From contig NZ_CP180316.1 of assembly GCF_051131705.1 (NCBI RefSeq), forward strand, positions 1,054,001 through 1,118,000: a DNA stretch of 64,000 nt, read 5' to 3'. Positions 32,813-40,794 of the stretch are shown here, piece by piece. Below the pieces are notes generated by a model. The model was not told the origin of the DNA. It ran no database searches and worked only from the letters and a program-made list of their open reading frames with translations. The DNA is from Arthrobacter_M sp030063245 (GTDB taxonomy: Bacteria; Actinomycetota; Actinomycetes; Actinomycetales; Micrococcaceae). Numbering within the stretch: position 1 is the stretch's first letter; each line of letters begins with the position of its first letter. The translations under genes and the position numbers were made by a program.

Positions 32813-33775
32813 CTACGATGCATCAAGCGGAAGCAGGATTGATGGCCTCCGGTCGGTGACGAACTGCAGCGGGTCAATATAGTCGGCGCCGCGGCGCACA
32901 CCCCAGTGCAGACAGTCCGCGGGTGCGCAGTGCCGACTGGCCGCGACCGTGCCGATAGCCTCGTCCGCCGCGACGGCAGTGCCGGCGCTTAGCCCGGACT
33001 CCACCGGTTCAAAGCTGCTCCGGAGTCCGTCCGGGTGGGTGATCGTCAGGACGGGGCGGTCGACTACCCAGCCGGCGAAGGTAACGATGCCGCCGGCCGG
33101 GGCAACGACGATGGAACCCGGAGGCGCCGCAAGATCAACCCCGCGGTGCCCGGACAGCCACGGCTGTGCCGGCGGGTCAAAGGAGCGGATGACCGCCGGG
33201 CGCGGCGTCAGCGGCCACTTCCAGCCAGCTTTTACGGCGGCAGTTCTGCGCGATCCGGTGCGGGCGGGGAGCTCAAGTGCCCCTGTCCCGGCGGCGGTGG
33301 GGATCGGAAGTGTCCCTGTCCCGGCGGCGTAGGAGATCGGAAGTTTCCCTGTCCCGGCGGCGTTGGCAGACCGAAATGCCCCGGCCAAGGCGGGGGGCTG
33401 AAATGCCCCGGTGGCGGGGTGATGAAGTGCTCCGGTGCGGGTGGCGGACTGAAACGCTCCGGTAGGGGGATGAAATTGGAATGCTGTGGGGACCGGAGGC
33501 TGGAATCCTTTGTTGGAAGGAAAACGAAACTTCTCGGACGGACCCTCAGCGAGGTCCGCCGGGACAGCAGCGAGCGGCACTGTTGCGGTTTCTTGGGATA
33601 CGGAGGACTCCGCGGACACCGAGAGTCCCATCGGGCTGTTCAGGCCCACGGTGCTGTGCGGGCTGGCGGGGGCAGCGGCGCAGCCGCTCACAGACAGGAG
33701 GAAGGTTAGTTGCAGCGAAAGGGTGCCCAGCACCAGCAGACGCGGTCCGGCAGGTCGCCGTCGTCGTTGTTTCAT
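32813..33775 (-). CDS. M23 family metallopeptidase, predicted lipoprotein
   Basis: A 320-residue secreted protein. The N terminus has a basic region, a hydrophobic segment and a lipobox (LLSVSGC), so it is probably anchored by a diacylglycerol-modified Cys. Residues about 95-185 are a Pro/Thr/Ala repeat region (TGAFQ, AAGTG units). The C-terminal LytM domain has the metal ligands SGHRGVDLAAPPGS (H and D) and CLHWGVRRG (the HxG-type third ligand replacing the usual HLH), with GGIVTFAGWV between them. It probably cleaves or binds peptidoglycan peptides at the cell surface; incomplete active-site conservation leaves activity uncertain. Confidence 0.82.
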   Translation of the reverse strand: MKQRRRRPAGPRLLVLGTLSLQLTFLLSVSGCAAAPASPHSTVGLNSPMGLSVSAESSVSQETATVPLAAVPADLAEGPSEKFRFPSNKGFQPPVPTAFQFHPPTGAFQSATRTGALHHPATGAFQPPALAGAFRSANAAGTGKLPISYAAGTGTLPIPTAAGTGALELPARTGSRRTAAVKAGWKWPLTPRPAVIRSFDPPAQPWLSGHRGVDLAAPPGSIVVAPAGGIVTFAGWVVDRPVLTITHPDGLRSSFEPVESGLSAGTAVAADEAIGTVAASRHCAPADCLHWGVRRGADYIDPLQFVTDRRPSILLPLDAS

Positions 33776-34146
33776 GCGTCCAGCCTGTCGCCGGAATGGG
33801 TGCCGAACTAGCCCCAGCGGTCGGAAGGGGACCGAGATGCTCGAATCTCGCCCTGTGCAGGAGTAGTGTTCCGGGCGCGGCCCGGGAGAGCGTCCCGGCT
33901 GTAGTACGATAAAAGGAGCAGTTTGCTGTGTGCAGACTGACTACGCGTGCCCAAACCGCTAGGTCCCGTCAGTGACTGATATTGGTCTCTGATGCATGGA
34001 ACAAGCGGATTACGCCTCTTTCGGTCCGAGGATGAGTGAAAACGAATCTCGGTTATGAGGTGTTCTGGGCGCCAGGAGCAAGCCCCAGCAGAATTGTCTG
34101 CCGGGGTACGAGGCTAATAACCGTCAAATATAGAAGGAGCGCCGGC
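33776..34146. other. 371-bp gap with the rpsB promoter and leader
   Basis: Contains TACGAT at 33905-33910 followed by AAAAGGAG, a likely -10 for a roughly 230-nt rpsB leader. The leader is moderately structured, consistent with r-protein leader regulation in this class, but I could not match a known rpsB leader. No gene is seen. Confidence 0.5.
33905..33910 (+). promoter_or_regulatory. Candidate rpsB promoter -10 (TACGAT)
   Basis: GTAGTACGATAAAA fits an actinobacterial -10 with downstream purine start. It leaves a 5' leader of about 230 nt before rpsB. Confidence 0.45.
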
Positions 34147-35076
34147 ATGCCCGTCGTAACCATGCGCCAGCTGCTTGACAGCGGCGTCCACTTTGGACAT
34201 CAGACCCGTCGTTGGAACCCGAAGATGAAGCGTTTCATCTTCACGGAGCGCAACGGCATCTACATCATCGATCTGCAGCAGTCGCTGTCCTACATCGACC
34301 GTGCCTATGAGTTTGTGAAGGCCACGGTTGCACACGGCGGCACCGTTCTGTTCGTGGGTACCAAGAAGCAGGCGCAGGAAGCCATTGCCGATCAGGCCAC
34401 CAGGGTTGGCCAGCCGTACGTGAACCAGCGCTGGTTGGGCGGTATGCTCACCAACTTCCAGACCGTCGCCAAGCGTATCCAGCGCATGAAGGAACTCGAA
34501 GAGATCGACTTCGACGACGTCGCTTCCTCCGGCCACACCAAGAAGGAGCTGCTGCTCCTGCGCCGCGAGCTGACCAAGCTGCAGACCAACCTCGGCGGTA
34601 TCCGCAACCTGACGAAGGCCCCCTCCGTCGTCTGGATTGTCGACACGAAGAAGGAACACCTCGCCATTGACGAGGCCAAGAAGCTGAACATCCCGGTTGT
34701 CGCCATCCTGGACACCAACTGCGATCCGGACGAGGTCGACTTCCCGATTCCGGGTAACGACGACGCTATCCGCTCTGTCAATCTACTGACCCGCGTGGTG
34801 GCCGACGCTATTGCTGAAGGCCTGATGGCGCGCAACAACAAGGCATCGGGCAACACCGAAGCGCCGGCAGAGCCGATGGCCGAGTGGGAGCGCGAGCTGC
34901 TCGTCGGCGCCGAAGGCGAAGCCAAGGCGGCAGTTGTTGAAGAGACCGTTGCTGCAGAGGCGGCACCTGAGGCCGAAAAGGCAGCCGAGGCCCCGGCCGC
35001 GGAAGCACCGGCAGCTGAGGCCCCGGCAGCTGAAGCCGCCGACGTCATCTCCGAAGACAAGACCGAAGACAAGTAA
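34147..35076 (+). CDS. rpsB: 30S ribosomal protein S2
   Basis: A 309-residue ribosomal protein. The start VVTMRQLLDSGVHFGHQTRRWNPKMKRFIF is the conserved S2 N terminus, followed by RNGIYIIDLQQSL, NQRWLGGMLTNF and AIADAIAEGLMARN-type core helices. ATG 34147 has GAAGGAG about 8 nt upstream; a longer in-frame extension upstream has no family match. The last 60 residues are an Ala/Glu/Pro-rich tail with APAAEAPAAEAPAAE repeats, common in actinobacterial S2 and probably disordered. It leads the rpsB-tsf-pyrH-frr-cdsA block. Confidence 0.97.
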   Translation: MPVVTMRQLLDSGVHFGHQTRRWNPKMKRFIFTERNGIYIIDLQQSLSYIDRAYEFVKATVAHGGTVLFVGTKKQAQEAIADQATRVGQPYVNQRWLGGMLTNFQTVAKRIQRMKELEEIDFDDVASSGHTKKELLLLRRELTKLQTNLGGIRNLTKAPSVVWIVDTKKEHLAIDEAKKLNIPVVAILDTNCDPDEVDFPIPGNDDAIRSVNLLTRVVADAIAEGLMARNNKASGNTEAPAEPMAEWERELLVGAEGEAKAAVVEETVAAEAAPEAEKAAEAPAAEAPAAEAPAAEAADVISEDKTEDK

Positions 35077-35083
35077 CTCCTAA

Positions 35084-35119
35084 GTGCTGCCGGGATGCCT
35101 TCTGGTATTCCGGCAGTGC
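35084..35119 (+). other. Hairpin between rpsB and tsf
   Basis: CTGCCGGGATGCC at 35087-35099 pairs with GGTATTCCGGCAG at 35104-35116 around TTCT, with two wobble pairs. It lies 8 nt after the rpsB stop and may be a partial terminator or RNA-processing site within the operon. Confidence 0.6.
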
Positions 35120-35183
35120 TGTGCCCGCCCCGTGCGGGTCCCTCAACAATTGGCAAAAGACCGACAAGAAACAGGAGTGCACT

Positions 35184-36020
35184 ATGGCGAATTACACCGC
35201 CGCTGATATCAAGGCTCTGCGTGAGCGCACTGGCGCTGGCATGATGGACGTCAAGAAGGCGCTCGACGAAGCCAACGGCGACGCCGAGAAGGCGATGGAG
35301 CTCATCCGCATCAAGGGTCTCAAGGGTGCCACCAAGCGTGAAGGCCGTTCCACCGCTGAGGGTCTTGTGGCCGCTGCGGTCGACGGCGGCGTTGGCGTCA
35401 TGGTTGAAATTAACTGTGAAACCGACTTCGTGGCCAAGGCCGGCCCGTTCATTGAGTTCTCCAAGAAGGTACTTGCCGCCGCCGTTGACTCCGGTGCCTC
35501 AGACATTGATGCCCTGCTGGCCCACAACGTGGACGGCAAGCCGCTCTCGGAGCTGGTCATCGAGGCCGGCGCGCTGCTGGGCGAAAAGGTCGCTGTCCGC
35601 CGCGTTGCCCGGGTTGAGGGCAAGACGGTTGATGCATACCTGCACAAGACCTCCAAGGACCTCCCGGCCCAGGTCGGCGTGCTGTTCGCTGTTGATGGTC
35701 AAGGGGACTCCGTCCAGGAGGCCGCTCACGACATCGCGGTGCACATCGCCGCCTACTCGCCCACCTATCTGACCCGCGACGAGGTTCCGGCGGATCTGGT
35801 CGAAAGCGAGCGCCGGATTGCGGACGAGACTGCCCGCGCTGAGGGCAAGCCCGAAGCGGCCATGAGCAAGATCGTTGAAGGCCGCCTCACGGGCTTCTTC
35901 AAGGAGAGTGTTCTGGTCGATCAGGCATTTGCCAAGGACGCCAAGAAGAGCGTCGCACAGGTCCTCGAAGAAGCAGGCGTCAAGGCCACGGCCTTCGCAC
36001 GCTTCCGTGTTGGTGCGTAA
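35184..36020 (+). CDS. tsf: Elongation factor Ts
   Basis: A 278-residue translation factor that recycles EF-Tu by nucleotide exchange. The signature TGAGMMDVKKALDEANGD and the core VEINCETDFVAK are present, with the C-terminal region ending KATAFARFRVG. ATG 35184 with CAGGAG upstream is chosen; the upstream 21 codons (PAPCGSLNN) are not part of the family. It follows rpsB and precedes pyrH, the usual actinobacterial order. Confidence 0.97.
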   Translation: MANYTAADIKALRERTGAGMMDVKKALDEANGDAEKAMELIRIKGLKGATKREGRSTAEGLVAAAVDGGVGVMVEINCETDFVAKAGPFIEFSKKVLAAAVDSGASDIDALLAHNVDGKPLSELVIEAGALLGEKVAVRRVARVEGKTVDAYLHKTSKDLPAQVGVLFAVDGQGDSVQEAAHDIAVHIAAYSPTYLTRDEVPADLVESERRIADETARAEGKPEAAMSKIVEGRLTGFFKESVLVDQAFAKDAKKSVAQVLEEAGVKATAFARFRVGA

Positions 36021-36054
36021 CGCAGCGGTACAACGGGGAACCGGTAATGCTTGA

Positions 36055-36082
36055 GGGGGCGGTCACTGCGGTGGCCGCCCCC
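36055..36082 (+). terminator. Strong hairpin after tsf
   Basis: GGGGGCGGTCAC (36055-36066) pairs with GTGGCCGCCCCC (36071-36082) around TGCG. Only two T follow. It probably ends most rpsB-tsf transcripts in the manner of actinobacterial T-poor terminators. Confidence 0.75.
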
Positions 36083-36138
36083 TTGGCATGCCACCGACTA
36101 TCATCAGATACACGGCAACCGCGCCAACGGAAGGCGAT

Positions 36139-36924
36139 ATGAGCATCGACAATCTAATCAGCACGGATGGCATTGCTACTGTCCCGGCAGAGGCGCTGCA
36201 GCCCTGCGAGGAGCACGGCCAGCCGCGCCGCCGGGTGCTGCTCAAGCTCTCCGGCGAGGTCTTCGGCGGCGGCAAGCTCGGCGTGGACCCAGACACCGTC
36301 AGGGGCATTGCCGAGCAGATCGCCAGCACCAACGGCACCGTCGAGGTGGCCATCGTCGTCGGCGGCGGAAACTTTTTCCGCGGTGCCGAACTGGCGCAAA
36401 GCGGAATGGACCGTTCCCGCGCGGACTACATGGGCATGCTTGGAACGGTGATGAACTGCCTGGCGCTGCAGGATTTCCTGGAGCAGGCCGGCGTCGAGAC
36501 ACGAGTGCAGAGCGCCATCAGCATGGGTCAGGTGGCCGAGGCTTACATTCCGCGCCGTGCCATCCGGCACCTGGAGAAGGGCCGCGTCGTCATCTTTGGC
36601 GCCGGTGCCGGCCTGCCGTATTTTTCCACGGACACCGTCGCTGCCCAGCGGGCGCTGGAGGTCCATGCCGATGTGGTGCTGATGGCGAAAAACGGAGTCG
36701 ACGGCGTCTACACGGCGGATCCGAAGAAGGACCCGACGGCGCACAAGCTGGATAAACTCACCTACGACGAGGCGATGCAGCGTGATATCCGGGTTATGGA
36801 CCAGACGGCGCTCAGCCTGTGCAAGGACAACAACGTGACCATGCTCGTCTTCGGCATGGAGGGTGAAGGCAACGTTGCCCGCGCCATTCTGGGCGAAGAG
36901 CTGGGAACATTAGTCACACCCTGA
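36139..36924 (+). CDS. pyrH: UMP kinase
   Basis: A 261-residue amino-acid-kinase-fold enzyme that phosphorylates UMP. KLSGEVFGGGKLGVDPD, VVGGGNFFRGAELAQSGMDRSRADYMGMLGTVMNCLAL and the tail VFGMEGEGNVARAILGEE-type region are standard. ATG 36139 with GGAAGGCG upstream is chosen. The first 28 residues (IDNLISTDGIATVPAEALQPCEEHG) are an extra N-terminal segment compared with 240-residue enzymes; a start nearer the KLSGE core is possible. It lies between a terminator hairpin upstream and another downstream. Confidence 0.96.
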   Translation: MSIDNLISTDGIATVPAEALQPCEEHGQPRRRVLLKLSGEVFGGGKLGVDPDTVRGIAEQIASTNGTVEVAIVVGGGNFFRGAELAQSGMDRSRADYMGMLGTVMNCLALQDFLEQAGVETRVQSAISMGQVAEAYIPRRAIRHLEKGRVVIFGAGAGLPYFSTDTVAAQRALEVHADVVLMAKNGVDGVYTADPKKDPTAHKLDKLTYDEAMQRDIRVMDQTALSLCKDNNVTMLVFGMEGEGNVARAILGEELGTLVTP

Positions 36925-36930
36925 CCAGGG

Positions 36931-36970
36931 CCTAGCGTCTGGCACCCGACCGGTGTGCCTCCACGCTAGG
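36931..36970 (+). terminator. Bipartite hairpin after pyrH
   Basis: CCTAGCGT (36931-36938) pairs with ACGCTAGG (36963-36970), and GGCAC (36941-36945) with GTGCC (36955-36959). TAGGAT at its right arm may double as the frr -10. Confidence 0.65.
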
Positions 36971-37066
36971 ATGAAGTCAGGATATCAGCGGGTGGGGCAG
37001 CGGGGCCGGGAAATCAGCGGTCGCGTCCTACGCGTAATAGGGGCACCAATTTCCGAGGGAGAGATC

Positions 37067-37624
37067 GTGATCGAAGAAACCTTGCTAGAGGCCGAAGAAA
37101 AGATGGATAAGGCCGTTGAGGTGGCGAAAGAGGATTTCGCCTCGATCCGCACCGGCCGCGCGAATCCCGGTCTATTTGCCAAGGTCATGGTGGAGTATTA
37201 CGGCTCACCGACGCCGCTGCAGCAGCTGGCGTCGTTTGCAGTGCCGGAGGCCCGGACGTTGCTGATCACTCCCTTCGACAAGACCTCCCTAAACGATATC
37301 GAGCGTGCGCTGAGCAATTCCGAGGTCGGAGCGAACCCGTCCAATGACGGCAATGTTATCCGCATTGTCATGCCGGAGCTGACGCAGGAACGACGCCGGG
37401 AGTATGTCAAAATCGTTCGGGGCAAGGGCGAGGACGCGAAGGTGTCGATCCGCAACATCCGCCGTAAGGCGAAGGAAGGGCTGGACCGGATCGTCAAGGA
37501 TGGCGACGCGGGCGAGGACGAGGGCTCACGGGCTGAAAAAGAGCTGGACGGCCTGACGAAGGCGCACACGGACAATATCGACGAACTGCTCAAGCGAAAA
37601 GAAGCGGAACTCCTCGAGGTCTAA
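37067..37624 (+). CDS. frr: Ribosome recycling factor
   Basis: A 185-residue factor that splits the post-termination ribosome with EF-G. IRTGRANPGLFAKVMVEYYGSPTPLQQLASF, RTLLITPFDKTSLNDIERAL and the C-terminal helix region (EELDGLTKAHTDNIDELLKRKEAELLEV-like) match throughout. The GTG start at 37067 has GAGGGAGAG upstream and yields the standard length; the longer in-frame extension is not conserved. Its stop TAA overlaps the cdsA ATG (TAATG). Confidence 0.97.
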   Translation: MIEETLLEAEEKMDKAVEVAKEDFASIRTGRANPGLFAKVMVEYYGSPTPLQQLASFAVPEARTLLITPFDKTSLNDIERALSNSEVGANPSNDGNVIRIVMPELTQERRREYVKIVRGKGEDAKVSIRNIRRKAKEGLDRIVKDGDAGEDEGSRAEKELDGLTKAHTDNIDELLKRKEAELLEV

Positions 37625-38823
37625 TGAGCGATTTACCGCCCCCGGCGGCTGGCTCCGGCCCGGCCGGATCTCCCGGCCCAGGGGCTGCCGGCCCCGCGCC
37701 GAATCATCCCTCCCGCCGCTCACTGCGCGACGGCGGCCGGCCGCGGGGTCAGCAGTCGTCCCGCAGGCAGTCTGCCGCTGTGCCCCCCGTTCCGACTGCT
37801 CCCCAGCAGATCCGGCCGCTGCCGCCGGAAGCGTCGGCGCGGCGAGTGCCGAAGACGTTGGCCGGGACCGGGCCACCAGCTCCGTCTCCTGTTGCGGATT
37901 CGGCGGACTCCACCGCAATCGTCATACCCGTTCCTGAGGTGGCCGGTAAGTCCGCCGGGCGCACACCGTCGGCCGGGAGGGATCTGCCGGCGGCCATCGG
38001 CGTCGGTCTGACCATGCTCGTCGTCGTGCTCGGCGGCATACTGATCTACCCCCTCGCGTTTGTCGTCATCGTGACGGCCTTTGCCGGCTTCGGCATCTGG
38101 GAGTTCAGCCGGGCACTGCTCCAGCGCGGGATCGCTGTTCCCATGGTGCCGGTGCTGATCGGAACTGCTGCCATGCCGGCGTCGGCCTATATTTCCGGCG
38201 CGGAGGGCCTGCTTTTTGCCTTGGTGGCCAGCACCGCCGCAGTGCTCGTCTGGCGCTGTCTGGATCCGGCCGCAGGAGCGGTTCAAAGTATTTTTGCCGG
38301 CGTCTTCGCACTGATGTGGATCCCATTCTTCATCAGTTTCGTCTTTTTGCTGCTGCGCGGCGAAGGAGTGGCGACGACGGGGGTCACCTGGGATCTGTTG
38401 GAACCCGGACGGGGGGCGGTACAGGTTGCCCTCATGCTCATGCTGGTGGTTGCCAACGATACCTTCGGTTACCTGGTCGGCGTGTTATTCGGCAAACATC
38501 CGATGGCGCCGAAGATCAGCCCGAAAAAATCCTGGGAGGGTTTTGCCGGTTCTGTTGCCGGTGCCATCCTGATAGCCGTGCCGGCCACGATCTTCCTGCT
38601 GAACGGGCCCTGGTGGGTCGGGCTGGTTCTCGCCGTCACAATGGTGGCAGCCGCGACGGCCGGTGACCTGGCTGAATCCATGGTCAAGCGCGAGCTGGGC
38701 GTCAAGGACATGAGCAGCATACTGCCCGGGCACGGCGGAGTGATGGACCGGCTGGATTCGATCCTCTTCGGGGCGCCGGTGGCATTTATCATCTTCACCG
38801 TGCTTGGCCGGTTCGCCGCGTAG
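37624..38823 (+). CDS. cdsA: Phosphatidate cytidylyltransferase
   Basis: A 399-residue membrane enzyme making CDP-diacylglycerol from phosphatidic acid and CTP. The first 115 residues are a Pro/Ala/Gly-rich cytoplasmic segment. About seven or eight membrane helices follow. The C-terminal signature is complete: GDLAESMVKRELGVKDMSSILPGHGGVMDRLDSILF, preceded by KISPKKSWEGFAGSVAG. It is coupled to frr by a 1-nt overlap. It supplies the CDP-lipid substrate used by enzymes such as the CDP-alcohol phosphatidyltransferase at 25.7 kb. Confidence 0.96.
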   Translation: MSDLPPPAAGSGPAGSPGPGAAGPAPNHPSRRSLRDGGRPRGQQSSRRQSAAVPPVPTAPQQIRPLPPEASARRVPKTLAGTGPPAPSPVADSADSTAIVIPVPEVAGKSAGRTPSAGRDLPAAIGVGLTMLVVVLGGILIYPLAFVVIVTAFAGFGIWEFSRALLQRGIAVPMVPVLIGTAAMPASAYISGAEGLLFALVASTAAVLVWRCLDPAAGAVQSIFAGVFALMWIPFFISFVFLLLRGEGVATTGVTWDLLEPGRGAVQVALMLMLVVANDTFGYLVGVLFGKHPMAPKISPKKSWEGFAGSVAGAILIAVPATIFLLNGPWWVGLVLAVTMVAAATAGDLAESMVKRELGVKDMSSILPGHGGVMDRLDSILFGAPVAFIIFTVLGRFAA

Positions 38824-38907
38824 CGCAGCAGGATAGCGCAGCGTCGCGGGTTCGGCGCCTTAGGCTACGGAGACTGTGTCCTGGCCGTCCGCCGGGTTGT
38901 TCCCGGA

Positions 38908-38913
38908 TAGAAT
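38908..38913 (+). promoter_or_regulatory. Candidate -10 (TAGAAT) ahead of the DivIVA-domain gene
   Basis: TAGAATATT in GC-rich surroundings, 79 nt before the GTG start. No clear -35. Confidence 0.4.
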
Positions 38914-38991
38914 ATTGTCCAGCAAGCCGCGCCAGCGGCCCGACCGGAAGCCGCCGGCGAAGACGCCGACCAGCTCCAGCAAGGAACGACT

Positions 38992-39573
38992 GTGACCGTG
39001 GACAAACAACAGCGGACAAACACTCCTTTTGCGCGCGTAGGCCGCAACGAATTCGGTTACAGCATTAAGCAGGTGGACCATTTTCTTACCCGCGCCCACG
39101 CCTTCTACACCGCTGAGGACAGCGGGCAGAAGACTGTGACCAGCCACGACGTTCGGACCGTTTCCTTTGATCCCGCCAAAGGGGGCTACCAGGCCCTGGC
39201 CGTCGATGCAGCACTGGACCGGCTGGAGGATGTCTTCGCCCAGCGCGAGCGGGATCAGCTGGTGAGCGGCCAGGGTGAGGAAGCCTGGCTGCTGCAGATC
39301 GGCAGGATCTCGTCCGTGCTCCGCGCCCGGCTGCACCGCGGCGACGGGGAACGGTTCCGCCGGCCCAAACGCAGGGTGCGAAGCTACTGTGTTGAGGAAG
39401 TCGACGGGCTTTGCCGCGAGCTGTTGGCCTACTTCGAAGAGAATAAGCCGATGAGCGTCGACATCGTCCGGCGCGCGGTATTCGCCCCGGCCGTGGGTGC
39501 CGAGGGTTATGAGGAAAGCCAAGTGGATGCGTTCCTGGACCGCGTTGTCGAACTGATGGCATCCATCGATTAG
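38992..39573 (+). CDS. DivIVA-domain protein
   Basis: A 193-residue protein. Two DivIVA-like segments are visible: NEFGYSIKQVDHFLTRAHAFY near the N terminus and EGYEESQVDAFLDRVVELM at the C terminus, each with the Y...VDxFL membrane-binding pattern. RRPKRRVRSYCVEEVDGLC sits between. Unlike DivIVA/Wag31 it lacks a long coiled coil. A polar-growth or division-related role is plausible but not shown. GTG 38992 with AAGGAACGA upstream; GTG 38998 is an alternative. It follows cdsA and is the last intact gene before a decayed region. Confidence 0.8.
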   Translation: MTVDKQQRTNTPFARVGRNEFGYSIKQVDHFLTRAHAFYTAEDSGQKTVTSHDVRTVSFDPAKGGYQALAVDAALDRLEDVFAQRERDQLVSGQGEEAWLLQIGRISSVLRARLHRGDGERFRRPKRRVRSYCVEEVDGLCRELLAYFEENKPMSVDIVRRAVFAPAVGAEGYEESQVDAFLDRVVELMASID

Positions 39574-39765
39574 TGGCCAGCGGCCTTTCCGCGGCGTGCA
39601 GCCTGGTCATGATCCGCGTGAGCGCTCCGGGGCGCCGGTTCCTGGTCCGGAGCGAGACCAAGACCATCACCACAAAGGCCGTCGGCACCGTCCAGGCCGC
39701 CGGTTGGGCCAGGAGTTCCTGCGCGAATCCGGTGCTGGCCAGTGATGAGCTGAACAATATTGCGC
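39572..39765 (-). pseudogene. C-terminal relic of a sodium/solute symporter (minus strand)
   Basis: The minus strand reads LASTGFAQELLAQPAAWTVP then TAFVVMVLVSLRTRNRRPG and ALTRIMTRLHAAERP. This looks like the last membrane helix and tail of an actinobacterial ActP-like cation symporter, as I recall the family. There is no stop at the expected place; the frame runs into the DivIVA gene antisense. Upstream the frame is lost at about 39765, where the plus-strand relic begins. Confidence 0.45.
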
Positions 39766-39778
39766 CCCCGCACCTCTG

Positions 39779-40376
39779 GTGGCCTTCGTGATCGGCGCCC
39801 CGGTGCTGCTGGGCTTCATCTCCGCGGTGGCCTTCGCCAGCATCCTGGCTGTGGTTGCCGGCCTGACCATCACGGCGGCGGCAGCGTCTGCGCACAATAT
39901 CTACATCTACGCGAAATCTACGCGAACGTCATTGCCAAGGGTAAGGTCAATCCGCAGACGGAGGTCAAGGTGCCGCGCCGCACCGTCGTGGTAATCGGTA
40001 TTGTCACCATCGGCGGCGGTATTCTGGCCAACGGCCAGAATGTGGCATTCCTCGTGGCGCTGGCCTTCGCAGTCGCTGCAAGCGCCAATCTGCCGACGAT
40101 CCTGTACTCGTTGTTCTGGAAGCGCTTCACCACCCGGGGCGCGCTGTGGAGCATGTACGGCGGCCTGGCTGTGGCAATCATCCTGATAGCCTTCTCGCCC
40201 GTGGTTTCCGGCAACGCCAAGGCCATGATCCCCGGTGCCGACTTTGACTGGTTTCCGCTCGCCAACCCCGGACTCGTCTCGATCCCGGTCGCCTTCCTGC
40301 TGGGCTGGCTCGGTACGGTGCTGGACAAGAAGCAGGAAGACCCGCCATGCAGGCGGAAATGGAGGTCCGTTCGCTG
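39779..40376 (+). pseudogene. C-terminal half of a cation/acetate symporter (ActP-like), frameshifted
   Basis: ActP-family segments are in order: GAPVLLGFISAVAFASILAVVAGL (39779 onward, one frame), then VIAKGKVNPQTEVKVPRRTVVVIG, NVAFLVALAFAVAASANLPTILYSLFWKR and PLANPGLVSIPVAFLLGWLGTVLDKKQ in another frame. The switch occurs at about 39906-39932, where ATCTACGCGAA-type sequence is duplicated, adding 17 nt. The N-terminal two thirds of the transporter are missing. It is not expected to work. Confidence 0.8.
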
Positions 40377-40543
40377 ACCGGCGTTGGGGCCGAAAAGGCG
40401 ACCTCGCACTGACCATGGGTGAGCGCTGATCGTGAGGTGAGCGCTACCCATGGAGTGGGCGCTGCTCATGACGTGAGCAGTGATAATAAGGTCAGCGATA
40501 CCCGGTTGACGAACCCCGGTTGACGAACCGAGTGAAATACAGA

Positions 40544-40612
40544 GAGACAGAGCAGGGCCCCGCGCCGATGGTGCGGTGTGCTGCTCTGTCTCGGCTGGTG
40601 CCGGCCCTTTTT
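40544..40612 (+). terminator. Hairpin GAGACAGAGCAG with downstream T tract
   Basis: Arms 40544-40555 and 40581-40592 are perfectly complementary (12 bp) around 25 nt. GGCCCTTTTTCG follows at about 40602-40612. It could be the surviving terminator of the decayed symporter. Confidence 0.6.
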
Positions 40613-40656
40613 CGTGCCGTCTTTTGTTCGGGCCGGCTTTCGTTCGTGCAAGTCTT

Positions 40657-40714
40657 CGTCGGGTAGGTTCTCGTCGGTGCCGGTGCTCGTCGGGTAGGTG
40701 CTCGTCGGTTCCGG
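40657..40714. repeat. 27-bp direct repeat, 31-bp period
   Basis: CGTCGGGTAGGTTCTCGTCGG-type units at 40657-40683 and 40688-40714 differ at two positions. Further diverged TCGTCGG and GGTGCGGTGC units extend to about 40790. Confidence 0.8.
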
Positions 40715-40794
40715 ACTTCGTGGTGCGCCTCTCGGTGCGGTGCTTGTCGGTGCGGTGCACTGGTCGGTGCAGGCGCCGTTCAGTGCGGTGCGTT

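Larger units (their letters stand above)
40377..40794. other. 418-bp non-coding, repeat-rich gap
   Basis: After the symporter relic there are short repeats (GGTTGACGAACC twice near 40504-40528, GTGAGCGCT/GAGCGCTACCC). A hairpin lies at 40544-40592, and a TCGT/GGTGC-rich tract at 40650-40790. Open frames across it are artefacts of base composition. Confidence 0.65.
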
